A DNA stretch of 64,000 nucleotides, from assembly GCA_036936605.1 (NCBI GenBank), contig JAUPFV010000004.1, positions 296,340,009 to 296,404,008 of the forward strand, read 5' to 3'. This stretch comes from Limnanthes douglasii subsp. nivea. Taxonomy: Eukaryota > Streptophyta > Magnoliopsida > Brassicales > Limnanthaceae. Made by a program: the position numbers and the translations under genes. Positions within the stretch are counted from its first letter, which is position 1; every line of letters starts with the position of its first letter. Positions 10,631-21,890 of this stretch are shown here, one piece after another. The notes under the pieces are model-generated. The model did not search any database and had not been told where the DNA came from. It saw nothing but the letters and a program-made list of their open reading frames with translations.

Positions 10631-10921
10631 TGATGTAGGCGGAAGGCCTTTGCAAAATAATATTTAAATATTTTATAAGTTTTATTTTATTTTTTATATT
10701 TTAAGGATCTATTTATGATATCAAATTAAATCTGATTACATTCAGATTTAAAGTGATATTATTTTATTGCGTTTATTTTTGTTTCCATATTTTGTATTAG
10801 GGATTTGAGCGATTCTTATTTAAAGTGCCTCAAACCCTATTTTTAAGGGAGTTGTTTTTTATTAATAAAAAAATTAGGGTTTTATCCCTCTTTGGCTTCT
10901 GCTACGTTTCACTCTGAATCA
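10631..10921 (+). mobile_element. 5' LTR of an internally deleted Ty3/gypsy element
   Basis: The proposed LTR runs from TGATGTAGGCGGAAGGCC to CTCTGAATCA, 291 bp, and starts and ends TG...CA. It is placed by the primer-binding site three bases after its end. The left boundary is less sure than the right. No 3' LTR was found after the coding remnant. Confidence 0.6.
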
Positions 10922-10924
10922 TAG

Positions 10925-10934
10925 TGGTATCAGA
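10925..10934 (+). promoter_or_regulatory. Primer-binding site, initiator methionine tRNA type
   Basis: TGGTATCAGA matches the start of the standard plant initiator-tRNA primer site TGGTATCAGAGC. It lies right after the LTR and 19 bp before the gag start codon. Confidence 0.8.
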
Positions 10935-10952
10935 CACAGGCAGTCCTGCGAG

Positions 10953-12610
10953 ATGGTGCGAGGAAGAACTAGCGGTCGCGGTGGCGCTCCAGTGACCAGA
11001 CATACAAGTGATTTAGATGATCGTGAAGTTGCTGACCTACGCCGTCAGGTAGCTGATCTTACCCGTCAGATGGCTGATCTTAACGCCAGGCAACAAGGCA
11101 CAGAGGTTGAGGGTATCGATAACCCTTTTGGGGAGGGGATCGACCAGAATACTTCTCACGACCGACGCTGGGAGCTTGGATTCAAGATAGACATCCCGGA
11201 CTTTGATGGCAGCCTTAAGGCAAAGGCACTTATCGATTGGTTATCCCAGATTGAGGAAGTACTGGACTTCAAGGAAGTCCCTGAGGAGAGCAGGGTCGCA
11301 TTAGTCACCATTCACCTACGCGGTAGGGCACAGGCTTGGTGGCAGCAGGTGAAGAAGAATCGCGCACGTGAAGGCAAGGATAAAGTCCGCAGCTGGGAGA
11401 AGTTCAAAAGAAAAATCCACAAGGCTTTCCTTCCTTACAACTTCGAGCGGGAATTCTACCAGCGACTTCAGAATCTTCGTCAGGGAACCAGATCTGTGGA
11501 TGAATATACCGAATAATTCTATCAGTTGCTGGCTCGCACATATGTGACCGAGTCGCCGCATCAGCGGGTATCCCGCTATATTGGTGGGTTGTGCCTTCAG
11601 CTTCAAGATGTGCTTAATATGTTCGACCCGTCCTCTGTTTCCGGAGCCCACCGGCGTGCCCTCCAGGCAGAAAAGCAGTCGGCTCGCCGGACCCAGACCG
11701 GCGTACGGACCGGTGCTCCTTCAGTGATTTCGGCGTCCAAACCAGTTCCCCGTCCAACCCCTGATGCGATTCCTCCTGGGCGCGGTGCGCCAAGCCGTTC
11801 TTCAAGAAATTTACGCTGCTATGGCTGTGGCGAGTTAGGGCATCGTCAGGTAGAGTGTCCAAATGCTGCGGGTGCTAGGGGTCTTTTCTCTCAGGAGGCG
11901 TTTGAACCGAATCTCATTGTGCTTGATTATCCTCCAAAGTTTGATACATATGATGATGATATGGCGGAGGTTACGGCGGAGGTTACGGCGGAGGTTGTGA
12001 CAGTTGGTGTGTTTGCAGATGTGTTTCCCGTTGCTAGTCCTGTTGTGACTAATGTGTTTGCAAATGTGTTTCCTATTGCTGGTCATGTTAGGACCGATGT
12101 ATTTGCAGAGGTGTTTCCCATTGCTAGCCATATTGGGACTGATGTGTTTGATGTGTTTCCCATTGCTAGCCCTGTTGGGACTGATGTGTTTGCAGATGTG
12201 CTTCCCGTTGCTAGCCCTGTTGTGACTAATGTGTTTGCAGATGTGTTTCCTATTGCTAGCCCTGTTGGGACTGATGTGTTTGCAGAAGTGTTTCCTATTG
12301 CTGGTCATGTTGGGACTGATGTGTTTGCAGATGTGTTTCCCGTTGCTAGCCCTGTTGGGACTGATGTGTTTGCAGATGTGTTTCCCATTGCTAGCTCTGT
12401 TGTGACTAATGTGTTTGCCGATGTGTTTCTTATTGCTAGCCCTGTTGGGACTGATGTGTTTACAGATGTGTTTCCTGTTTCTGACCGTGACACCAGCCTG
12501 GTGGGAGATCACCCGAAGGCATGGGATCAACGCCTACCGCAGGCAGAGTTTGCCCACAATCATGCCCTTCACCGCTCGACGGGTCTTTGTCCTTTCCAGG
12601 TGTTAAAAAC
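10953..12610 (+). pseudogene. Gypsy gag joined to an integrase end through an in-frame repeat
   Basis: The start at 10953 gives a gag protein with a coiled coil (residues 24-45), the capsid-type region DFDGSLKAKALIDWL...AWWQQV...RSWEKFKRK and a zinc knuckle, CYGCGELGHRQVEC (about 11817-11858). A single nonsense codon, TAA at 11514, interrupts the frame, which stays open afterwards to 12662. After the knuckle comes a 15-residue repeat (12007-12490), then DHPKAWDQRLPQAEFAHNHALHRS, a typical part of gypsy integrase. Protease, RT, RNase H and most of integrase are missing, so the element could only move with help from elsewhere. The integrase part then runs into LINE-like DNA near 12610. Confidence 0.8.
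12007..12490 (+). repeat. 45-bp in-frame tandem repeat, about 11 units
   Basis: Each unit encodes about 15 residues of the form VFADVFPIASPVGTD. I count 11 units; one is shortened by two residues. Changes between units are mostly conservative (I/V, S/G, D/E, D/N). The frame remains open throughout, and the opposite strand is also open from 12530 to 11835. Confidence 0.9.
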
Positions 12611-13430
12611 TTTGAACATAAGTTTCACAACTCCAATAACATGGACGATAGAATTAATCTAGCTAAAGATAATGTTGATTATCTCAAGGCTCTGACATTT
12701 AAATAAGCTTATTGGTTCCAAAAATGATATTCCAATTGGATCAAGGATGAGGATGGGAACACAAAGTTCTAGTGACAAAAAACTTAATACATTTGTCTTG
12801 TTCGAACTCGGGGTCTAGTGACCAAAAACTGCGAACTCATCAGTAGCCCCTGTTTAGGTCTTGAAAAAATCTTTGGAAGGGTTGAAAATAACAAAACTAA
12901 CTACAATGCTGTGTGATTTTTTCGATCGGTAGTTTTTCTATAAAACTAAAGTTATTCATGTGGCTAGAACTTGCTCCGATCACACCCATATATGCATTAA
13001 TATAGTCAAACACAAGTTTAAATCTAATAATGAATTTTAGTTTTTGAATATGTGGACTTTAGGCAATGATTTCCTTAGTTTTGTGGAGACTAATTGGAAT
13101 CATTAACATGAATAGTTTTCCAATGTTTATTTTCTGGAATAAAATCAAAAGACTCAAGAAATAACATACATGATAGAATTAATCTAGCTAAAGATAATGT
13201 TGATTATCTCAAGGCTCTGACAGTTAAATAAGCTTATTGGTTCCGAAAATGATATTCCAATTGGATCAAGGATGAGGATGGGAACACAAAGTTCTAGTGA
13301 CAAAAAACTTAATACATTTGTCCTCTTCGAACTCAGGGTCTAGTGACCAAAAACTGAAAACTCATCAGTAGCACATTTTTAGGTCTTGAAAAAATCTTTG
13401 GAAGGGTTAAAAATCACAAAACTAAATAAA
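12611..13430 (+). repeat. Tandemly duplicated LINE and LTR pieces
   Basis: The block 12644-12902 is repeated at 13175-13428 at high similarity. Each starts with LINE-like coding (INLAKDNVDYLKAL, then an out-of-frame form of NWIKDEDGNTK) and ends with an inverted polypurine-plus-LTR start, seen on the minus strand as AGGGGCTACTGATGAGTT. Between the copies, 12910-13170 encodes RTCSDH, NMWTLGNDFLSFVETNW and similar, the end of a LINE endonuclease. The arrangement points to unequal exchange between nested elements. Confidence 0.65.
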
Positions 13431-13433
13431 GCC

Positions 13434-13835
13434 TCAATCTATCGAAAGGTACTACTTCGGACCTATACTCCATGGGTACAATCGATATGTGTATTGCATT
13501 TCCATAACTTTGACAAGGATCATTAACCAAGTCTCCAACCAGTATGTGGATTGAATATCTATACCTTTGATAAGGAGCACATATTTTTAACCAAGTCTTT
13601 AGCGTCTGTCATAAAGGAAGGCCAGTAATATCCTACTAATAAAACTCTTCTATTTTAACGCTTGAAGTCACAATGCGTTAATCATCCTACATCGTGTGAG
13701 TTTGATATAATAGTTCGAGATTCTTTGAATTCGAGGCAATACAACAAACGTATGTTGAATGAATTTTTATAAATATTACCTCTTAAAAATAAAAATTCAC
13801 GTGCTTTGAATATTAGCTTTTTGGCAATAAGTATG
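13434..13835 (-). pseudogene. Duplicated integrase fragment of element B
   Basis: This block resembles 15124-15520 closely, including the strings CCTCAATCTATC, GGATTGCATTTCCATAACTT or near variants, and ACTAATAAAACTCTTCTA. It encodes part of the integrase zinc region on the minus strand (the YYWPSIM...CDLYQRYGN part). It ends at an abrupt join at about 13835, where sequence from the end of pol begins. It is a partial duplication, with stops. Confidence 0.7.
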
Positions 13836-13929
13836 CCTCATAATATTTATATTAAACTCAAACAAGTTAAATAATTACAAGATAATTCTATTCTAAATAT
13901 AACCTTAGATGCTTAACATTTCATGAGTG

Positions 13930-15530
13930 CTTCAAAATATTTCATTCTTGGTCAATGAGCTTGTATGTCCCTTGATTGTTCCTTTCGTACACATTGTACG
14001 GTCCTTCCCAGTTTGGAGTCAGTTTTTTTAACTTCCTTTCTATAGTATGTAAAAATACTTTTCTAAAAGCTTTATCTCCCACCTAAAAGTCTCTTCTTCT
14101 AACTTTGAATGCATCCATGTTTCTCATCAGGACTTGGTAGTGAACGGTTCTCAAATGAGATTTTATTCTTCTTTCCTTAATCAAATCCAACTGAGCCCTT
14201 ACTACAACATCATTATTCTATTCGGAATAATTTTGAACTCTTAAAGAAGGAAAAGTAGCTTCAATGTGTGTGATTGTATTTATTCCATAAACTAAAGCAA
14301 ATGGAGACTCTTGAGTAGAAATGTGGGGAGTAGTTTTGTAGGCCAATAATACTTCTTGTAGATAATATGGCCATTTCTCAGCTGCTCCTTCCAAGTTCTT
14401 CTTCAAAACCCTTAAAATCGTTCAATTTTATACCTCAACTTGTTCATTGGCTTGAAGATGAAAAGGATAAGAGTAGAAATGACGATTTCATCTTGATGCA
14501 CAAAATACTTACATGTATTTGTAGTCGAATTGAGGATCGTTGTTTGTAGTGATACGTCTGGGAATGCCAAACCTACAACATATGTTAGAAAGAATTAATT
14601 TTATCACTACTTTAGAAGTTGTTCGGGATAATTGTGCAGCTTGTACCTATTTGGAAAAATAATTGATTGTCATGATTGATGAGCTTAGAGATTCTTTAGT
14701 GAGACTTAGAAGGGGTCAAACTAGAGAATGTTCGTATGACGTGACTGTGAACAGTGAATTACTAGAAATGGAAAAGACAAAAGGAATATGTATTCTAATT
14801 ATTGATCAATCATTGGCCCATTTTCCCAAAAGGGAATGTCCTTTATATAGGAAAAGAGGTAGAAGGTGGAAATACATGTTGACCATTATAAGAGTGGACT
14901 TCTTACCCCACTATTTTACTATTTACAAACAAGTTCTAGGGAACTATCATTTAAGTCTTTCACTTCTTATGTGTGCTTTACTTTAATCCTTAACCACTAA
15001 ATGCATGGACTTTGACCTTATTTGTGGGCTAAATTACATGCTAAACACCTGTATTTTCCTCCCTTTATCAATGATGATAGTACGACATCCCCTAGAAGCC
15101 ATTGGAAGTGGCCAAACTAAATCAAGCCTCAATCTATCAAAAGGTACTGCTTCGAACCTAGACTTCATGGGTACAGTCGATATGTGGATTGCATTTCCAT
15201 AACTTTGACAAAGATCACGTTTTTTAACCAAGTCTACAGTCGGTATGTGAATTAAATTTCCATACCTTTGATAAAGATCACATATTTTAACAAAGTCTTT
15301 CGTGTCTGCCATAATGGAAGGTCAGTAATATCCTACTAATAAAACTCTTCTAGTTTAAGGCTTGAAGTCACAATGCGTTAATCATCCCACATCGTGTGAG
15401 TTTGATATAATAGTTCGAGATTATTCGAATCCGAGGCAATGCAACAAAGGTATGTTGAATGAATTTTTATAAATATTACCTCTTAAAGATAAAAATTCAC
15501 GTGCTTTGAATATTATCTTTTTGGCATAAG
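13930..15530 (-). pseudogene. Integrase of element B, split by a solo LTR
   Basis: Reading the minus strand, 15530-15080 holds the HHCC zinc region (DLYQRYGN and repeats of it) and the start of the core (RLDLVWPLPMASRGCRTIII). The solo LTR at 14677-15070 interrupts the core right after that. Coding similarity resumes below 14672 (a form of NYFSKW), then MKKNLEGAAEKWPYYLQEVLLAYKTTP and FALVYGINTI (14406-14218) and the C-terminal region to about 13930. A local duplication of HIPTVDLVKKRDLCQSYGN lies within the zinc region. Confidence 0.75.
14677..15070 (+). mobile_element. Solo LTR with 5-bp target duplication
   Basis: A 394-bp sequence from TGATGAGCTTAGAG to CCTTTATCA, flanked by perfect direct repeats ATGAT (14672-14676 and 15071-15075). 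It contains a TATA box, TTATATAGG, near 14842. Removing it joins the two parts of the element B integrase. A solo LTR arises when two LTRs recombine and the middle is lost. The TGATGAG start is shared with the Tat LTRs here. Confidence 0.9.
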
Positions 15531-15839
15531 CTTTATCCTTGGGTAAAACTTCGTTAATAATAAACTTTTGGATATGGTACCTCCAATTAGGAGAGGTTAT
15601 GGCAGATATCTGAACATTTTCTTCCCTGTAAATCTCTATTTCATAGTTAGTGACGATGGAAGGACATTCTTGCACAGGGATCCAAGGGTACGCTTCTGAG
15701 TATGTTATGGTGGCTAGAGAATCAACAATTAAATTTTCTGATTTTGGCATATCTTCATACTTAACATGTTTAAAACTGGTCGATACTTCTTTTAACACCT
15801 TTAAGTATTTCACCAAATGATCTTTTTTTCTTGCAGATT

Positions 15840-17640
15840 GTCCATGTGATTAATGAATGACTAATTGTGAATCACTCAATAATCAAACTCTTTTAGCACC
15901 ACATATCTGAGCCAATCTTAACCCTGTTATTGTTGCCTCATATTCTGATTCATTGTTGGATGCTCTAAAACTAAAGCATATTGCTTGGTACATTGAAACC
16001 CCAAAGGGAGAAATTAGGCAAATCCCAGCATCACATCCCATTGTACTAGATCCACCATTAGTTCGAACCACTCATTCCTTTTCAGACATACTGGCTTGAA
16101 TTTTTTCATGAGGTCTTTTGGTGTAGAACTCAACTAAAAACTCAGCCAAAACTTGAGCTTTGATTGCAGTTTGAGGTGCAAAGTCTATATCATAATCCCC
16201 GAGCTCAACTAACCATTTAGTCATTCGACCTGATATATCTGATTTTGTAACTCATTTTTCAGGGTAAAAAGGTTTGACTATAATGGAATGTGCTTGAAAG
16301 TATGGCCTTAATTTTTTTGCCGCTATTACCAATGTCAAAGCTAGTTTTTCCAACTTCAAATATCTTTTTTCAGCTTCTAACAAGGTCTTACTAATATAGA
16401 AAAGAGAGCGGGGATAATTGTCGATTTCTGGCACTAATACTACACTCACAATGTAATCCAATAATGTTAGGTACATATAAAGTCTTTCTTCGATAACATG
16501 TTTAAATAAAGCTTTAGGTGACGATAGGAGTCGCTTAATTTCAAGGAATGGTTTGTCGTAATTTGGAGACCAGTTGAAGTCTTTTGCATTTTTCAAGATT
16601 TAGAAAAAGTTGGCACACTAGTCCGATGACCTTGAAATAAACCCGTTTAATGCAACTAACCTCCCAATCAAAATCTGAACTACTTTAAAAATTTGAGGTA
16701 GATCCATGGCTAATAGATAATTTAATTGGTCTCGGTTAGCTTGGATCATTTTCTCACTTATGATGTAGCCCAAAAATTTACCGGATCGGACAGCAAACTA
16801 TATTTTTTATTATTTAATTTCAAGTTGATGGCTTACAGGTTACAAAAAAGTTTCTTGTAGGTCAGAGATGCGATCTTCCTCTCTGGGGATTTTAACCATC
16901 ATGTCATGGATATAAAATTCTATATTTCTTCTAATTTTGTTGGCAAGTGCTTTATTAACCAATCGTTGATAAGTAGCTCCACCATTCTTCAACCTAAAAG
17001 GTATTACTTTATAACAAGGAATTCCTTTATTAGTGATGAATGTAGTATGATACTGATCGTTCGAATCCATCTCTATTTGATTATACCTGGAGAAAGCATC
17101 CACGAAGGACAATAACTTATTCTCATATGTGGAATCTACCAGGTGATCTATCTGGAGCACTAGAAAATTATCATTGGGACAAGCTTTATTAAGATCTGTA
17201 AAATCAATACACATACACCATTTCACATTCTTCTTTTTTACAATGATCGAATTGGTAGTCCAAAGAGGATACTGGGATTCTTTAATGTGCCACATCTTAG
17301 CTAACTAATCCACTTATTGGACTATAGCTTCTGATTTTTCTTTAGAAAAACTCGCATTCTTTGCACCATTGGACCAGTATCAGATCTTATAGATAGATTG
17401 TGGCTGATAAAACTTGTTGGTATTCCAGTCACATCCTCATTGTACCAAGAAAACATATGTAAATTCTTAGATAAAAAGATCAATAATTTTTCCTTAAATT
17501 CTAATGGTAATTTGGATCTGACCCTGGTGCTTTTCCCTTCTGTCAAATTATGGACTTCAGCCTCTTCTACTGGGATAACAACACTAAAAGCCTCCATTGG
17601 ATCATCTACCTCATTTCATTTCGTAGAAGACTCTATTAAT
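15840..17640 (-). pseudogene. Reverse transcriptase and two RNase H domains of element B
   Basis: The minus strand from about 17600 gives the start of pol (VVIPVEEAEVHNLTEGKSTR), the RT fingers and palm (WCMCIDFTDLNKACPND, FVDAFSRYNQIEM, IPFRLKNGGATYQRLVNKA, FYIHDMMVK in place of YIDDMMVK), the first RNase H (FYISKTLLEAEKRYLKLEKLA, about 16400-16300) and the second (VRTNGGSSTMGCDAG, about 16070-15880). The stretch 15816-15421 continues towards integrase. The altered YIDD box (IHDM), a lost catalytic aspartate (RTNGG for RTDGG) and several stops show it is inactive. Confidence 0.8.
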
Positions 17641-17642
17641 TT

Positions 17643-18340
17643 CTATTCTTTTTTAGTTCCCACTACTTTCAATGATTTTGGAGCGAGAGCAATGTCATAA
17701 CATTCCATTGCAACCTTTTGGCTAGTTCGAACCACCCCCACTTGACTTCCAACAGCATATTTCAAACATTGGTGAATAGTTGATGCTAGTGCATGCATCC
17801 TAGATAACCAAGATCTACAAAATATTTTATTATAAGACATCAGGTAATCAACTACTACAAATAAAACCCTTACCATTTTCTTAAATGACCATTTTCCTAG
17901 CAAACCTCACCTTTAAATTCCCCAATTATGGCGGAAGGGTTTCCTATAAACCCCACTATGGTTCTATTCAAACATTGAATAACCGAAGGATTTTTTAATT
18001 GTCTATATGCAAATAAAAATAAAATGTTTGCTGAACTTCCTGTGTCAATCAAGATTCTTCGTGTTTCACAACCCTCAACCGATGCTCGTATCACCATAGC
18101 AGCTTCATGAGGGCCAACAATTTCCCTTAGGTCATCCTTGTCAAACAAAATGAAAGAAGCAGGGTTGTGGTAGAGGTTTGTAGATATTTTTCGTTTTAAC
18201 TGAGTCGTCAAACTGTTCACATGTCTTTACCTTGAGTAGCTTGATGGCACAGTCACAGTATCTCCACCAAAAATAGTTAGAGATTCGAACTAGTGGCATA
18301 GATCAGATACTTTAGTTGTTCTTTTTATTATCACCGCACC
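17643..18340 (-). pseudogene. Aspartic protease of element B
   Basis: The minus strand has KDDLREIVGPHEAAMVIRAS, then RRILIDTGSSANILF with the DTG active site, and after a frame break near 17900 continues through a form of YNKIFCRSWLSRMHALAST to ALAPKSLKVVGTKKE. A TAG stop follows directly at 17643-17645. The intact element also has a TAG at this boundary. The solo LTR at 18341-18714 separates this part from the rest of gag. Confidence 0.8.
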
Positions 18341-18714
18341 TGATGAGTCCGGAAATTTTTACCACTCACTGTAGAAACCGGACAGGGGAAATTCGGACAA
18401 AAGCCACCCAGTGACCATCCGAACTGGAAAAAAGTATTAAAAGCTAATCACCTTTTGACTAAGCTAATTGCTAATCTTCTTAATAAACTAATGGGTTTTT
18501 GAACTCGACCCGTTTCATAAGGTTGACCCGAAAGCCCATGTGGCCCATGTGGCCCATAATTAAGGGTATAAATACCCAACCACTTTCATTAATGAGGGTA
18601 ATGAACATTTAATACAACCAGGCAGCTCAAATCTCTCACTACAAAACACCCAAACATTAAATACCTTTGAAACACCATAAAACACCTGATAAAATTACCC
18701 TCAGTCAAACACTA
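18341..18714 (+). mobile_element. Solo Tat-type LTR inside gag-pro of element B
   Basis: It starts TGATGAGTCCGG and shares TTGACCCGAAAGCCCAT, GTATAAATACCCAACCAC and the AACACC-rich end with the LTR of the intact element, though it is shorter (374 bp) and diverged. The flanks GCACC (18336-18340) and ACACC (18715-18719) look like a 5-bp duplication with one change. The LTR end reads CACTA instead of CACCA, a similar C-to-T change. Its TATA box is at about 18569-18576. Confidence 0.8.
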
Positions 18715-20548
18715 ACACCAACTTGATTCCAATCTGGATTGGGGTCTAAGTATCTGAATCCACATCAAATAGTTCTAAAATTACCATCGTATTTTCTTGT
18801 TTAGATGTTTCCATACTTTGTATTTGAACATTTGGTGATGCAACATGGGTTGTACTTGCGCTAGGCTGAGGACAAGTGTTAGTTTTCTTGTTACCTCCAT
18901 GTTTTTAACAAAAACAGACGATTTTCCACTTTCAATCAATGTTTGCACATATTGCTTCAGGGCAGTGCAATCTTTGGTATCATGGCCCACATCACTGTGA
19001 TACCTATAAAATTATGTGTTTCGATTTTCTATGGGGGATTTAATTGGTGTTGGCTTTTGGAATTGCACAACATTCTTGGTCTTATCATAAATAGTGGCTA
19101 TATTTTCAACTAATTATGCATATCATACAGGTTGAACCCATTGATTTCCCCTTGGTCTAGAATGGTGGCCATGATTCGATTGACTCTAACTGGGTTGATG
19201 CAAACCTTGTCCAGATTTGTTAGGTCAGTAGTTGACCATAGCTTGAGACTGAGTACTGGCTTGTGGGATATAGGCTATAGGAACAGATTTGTTCTAACAT
19301 GGGAATCTTGACCTCTTGGTTTTCTCCAATTTGATTTTCTTTCTCACCTAGTTCAATAATTCTCCCCAAGTCATCGCTTTCTTCCGAGTAACTGAATTAG
19401 CCAAATTTTAAAGCATTAAGCCTTGTCTTAGAGAAGAAATAACTACTTGCTCAAAACAATCAGCCAATTCATCTTTTGTATTCACAACACTACTGATGTA
19501 ACCATTTAAAGACTCATTCGGTTCTTGTGCGCAATGGATTATGGTATTCCTGTTTTATTTGAGCTTTTTACTCCCTCCAAACTTCCTTTAGAACACCATC
19601 CAAAACATTTCAAATTTTTTTATGGACTCTTGTGGCAATCTGTTATACCATTCTAGGGTATTTCCTTTAAAAGTCTGCAAAAAGACCCTACACAACAGCT
19701 TATCATCGTCATTAAAACTCATCATATAATTTTAGAATATTCAAGTTGATTATCAGGGATTTGACTTCTATCATATTTCTTCATTTTGAGCTATCAAATA
19801 ACCTCGGTAGATGTCCAGAAATAATTTTCAAAGACAAAGGTGACTGCCTCCAATTATGCCTTTGGCTGAAAATTTGATCCTCATCGGCAGTGGTAAAAAA
19901 ACCTAGTCAGAATAGACATCGAGCTGATCACTTAGTAGATGATCAATATTGCGGTCTGCATATTCATTCACTTTTTCTTAATAATCTTTATTTTTTCCTT
20001 TTGTCATTTATATCCTTTTTCTTCTCTTTGAATCCCAATTATTTGATATTTTCTTACAATTTTTTTAGTTAATCTTTCTTTCTTCTTTTTGAGACCGTGA
20101 TCACTACTTGATGAGGAAGAAGAGATATCAAAATCTTATGATGTGGTTGAGTTTCCAACATAATGTGTTCAACAATTGTTTAGCTCAATGTTTATTTTCC
20201 ATTCTTTTATGAGCTTTTGGGAACTGATCACTTTCATTTTGTTTGGTGCTGTTATCGGACTCATCGGGAATAGAGACATCCTGATTGATGCTTCCCCTTT
20301 AGTTATTTTCAGCCTGCCTTTGGGCTTTCAAAGCTTCAATCTCTGCCTGCAGCTGATCACACTCTTTTTGCATGATAAGTCTTTCTTTGAAATTATAATT
20401 TACATAAGACATGTTAGTGTGCTCATTATCACCTCATATCCCCTCATTTTCAAGAGGGGGGTCAATTGGGATGTCGAGATCCATACCTCAAAGAAATCTG
20501 AAGCACGATTCACAAGTCATGTTTCAAACATTGTTCTTCGAGCACCTC
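18715..20548 (-). pseudogene. gag of element B
   Basis: On the minus strand, weak but ordered similarity to the gag at 34123-35760 is visible. Around 19800-19600 there are broken forms of KMEKYDGSTDPDNHLE and LKWYNSLPQ. Around 18990-18900 the zinc region reads IGHDTKDCTALKQYVQTLIESG, like IGHTTDDCIALKQEVQNLIERG. A form of EGAMVIVERFDVESE occurs near 18780-18730. The reading frame is broken throughout, and only one short open piece (18990-18781) remains. Confidence 0.65.
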
Positions 20549-20551
20549 ATG

Positions 20552-20569
20552 CTCCCACTGTGGTCGCCA
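20552..20569 (-). promoter_or_regulatory. Primer-binding site of element B
   Basis: On the minus strand, TGGCGACCACAGTGGGAG lies three bases after the LTR end. The identical 18-mer is the primer site of the intact element (34053-34070), so both prime from the same tRNA. It differs from the gypsy element at 10.9 kb, which uses the initiator methionine tRNA. Confidence 0.85.
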
Positions 20570-20572
20570 ATC

Positions 20573-20857
20573 TGGTGATGGTAAAACCTGATCGGAGGGT
20601 AATTTTCATAAGTTTTTTGACTTAGTATTAAATTTTTAATTGAGGATAGAGAACTAATTGAGGTTTTTGTATTTAATTTATAGTGAGAGAATGTTCCAAC
20701 CCCTTTAATGTTGTTTATCAATATATTTATAGCATAATCTGGATCCATGGGTCATACGGATCCGGTCAAGTATCCATGTCAGTGTTGTGAGCCCACATGC
20801 CCAAAAATAATTAAACTAGGCACTTAGCTAAGTCATTAGTACACTGCTCACTCATCA
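20573..20857 (-). mobile_element. 5' LTR of element B
   Basis: On the minus strand this runs from TGATGAGTGAGCAG to TTTACCATCACCA, 285 bp, TG...CA, right before the primer site. A TATA box, GCTATAAATA, lies near 20730. It shares the TGATGAGT start and ACCA end with the other Tat LTRs in the window but little between them. Confidence 0.75.
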
Positions 20858-20959
20858 TGTTATTTATTTTTTGTCTGAATTGCCCTTCTAAGAAAAATCA
20901 GATCTTTTTTACCATTTTAACCTCTAATATAATCTGACCCTATCAATAATATATTTAAA

Positions 20960-21890
20960 ATTATTTTAAAGATAATTACTAATGCAGATAAGAACTTACT
21001 TTTGGCAACTCTTACTGGAGATGATAGTTTTAGCATCATCCAAAGCTTTAATCCAACGAGTGCATCAAGGATGGATGGCTTCAACAGTTGTTTTTACCTC
21101 ACACGTTGGAAAATAATTAAGCACGACTTTTGTGAGGCAACGAGTTCATTTTTTCTTAGTCACGATATTCCCAATGTATCATGAAAACTAGAATTTTTCT
21201 CATCCCAAGTCCCGCAACCCAACAACATGGAAAGATTTTAGACTGATTAGTTTGTGTACCTTTATTAATAGAATTATATCAAAAATAATAAATAATAGAC
21301 TAACTAATCTTCTTCTCGAGCCTATTTTTTATGCTTATGATGGTTATCTGATCGACATGTCTATCTAAGATAATATTCTTATTTCCAATGAACTAATTTA
21401 TTACTTGAGCATGAAAACAAAAGCAGGAAACATTATGATCAAAGTTGACATGACTTAATCATTCGATAAATTGTCTCACAACTTCATTATTAAAGTTCTT
21501 CAGATTTTAGGGTTCAATTATAAATTTTTCAACTTAATTAATAGGCTGATAAGATTTGTTTACATATATTTCCTTATTAACGACAAGGTTATTGGCTTTT
21601 TTAATACTAAACAACGTATTAGACAAGGGGACCCCATGTCCCCGAGTTTTTTTATCATCGCAGAAAAAGTATTAATAAGGGTTCTTAGAATTCTTTTTAA
21701 AACTAACAAGTATATGAAGAACTCCTGTAAAAGTAGCATTATCATCCCATGTCTTGCATTCGCTGAAGATTGACTCATCTTCATTAATTGTCTAAGTTTA
21801 CTATGAATACTTTTGGCACTTTTTTACATAAATATCAAAACATTTCTGGTCCTGCTATTAACAAAGAAAAGACCAAGATCACTTGGAAGA
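20960..21890 (+). pseudogene. LINE reverse transcriptase fragment
   Basis: The plus strand encodes PTSASRMDGFNSCFYLTRWKII (about 21045-21110), then broken forms of LIPSP...WKDFRLISLC (about 21200-21260) and, in 21471-21773, FFNTKQRIRQGDPMSPSFFIIAEKVL and PCLAFAED. These are RT motifs of plant L1-type LINEs and match the element at 25.5-30.8 kb (GDPLSPSLFIIGEEVL, FADD). The catalytic box reads FAED and is followed by a stop, so it is dead. Neither ORF1 nor the C-terminal domain is present. Confidence 0.8.

Larger units (their letters stand above)
13836..20857 (-). mobile_element. Tat-lineage Ty3/gypsy element B, old and nested
   Basis: A minus-strand element with a 5' LTR (20573-20857), a primer site (20552-20569), gag, protease, RT, RNase H and integrase in order down to about 13930. 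Protein similarity to the intact element at 33546-44112 is clear but distant. Two plus-strand solo LTRs have landed in it (14677-15070 and 18341-18714), and part of its integrase is duplicated at 13434-13835. No antisense gene and no clear 3' LTR were found on its left side. Many stops and frameshifts mark it as old. Confidence 0.8.

Noticed and set aside
11835..12530. 231-aa minus-strand ORF with KHICKHISPN repeats.
   Set aside because: It is the shadow of the 45-bp repeat encoding VFADVFPIASPVGTD on the plus strand, which joins recognisable gag and integrase.
12832..12870. 3' LTR of element B next to an AGGGGCTACTGATGAG motif (minus strand).
   Set aside because: The motif is there, also at 13355-13390, but the sequence after it does not match the 5' LTR at 20573-20857, so it was kept only as an LTR piece of unknown origin.
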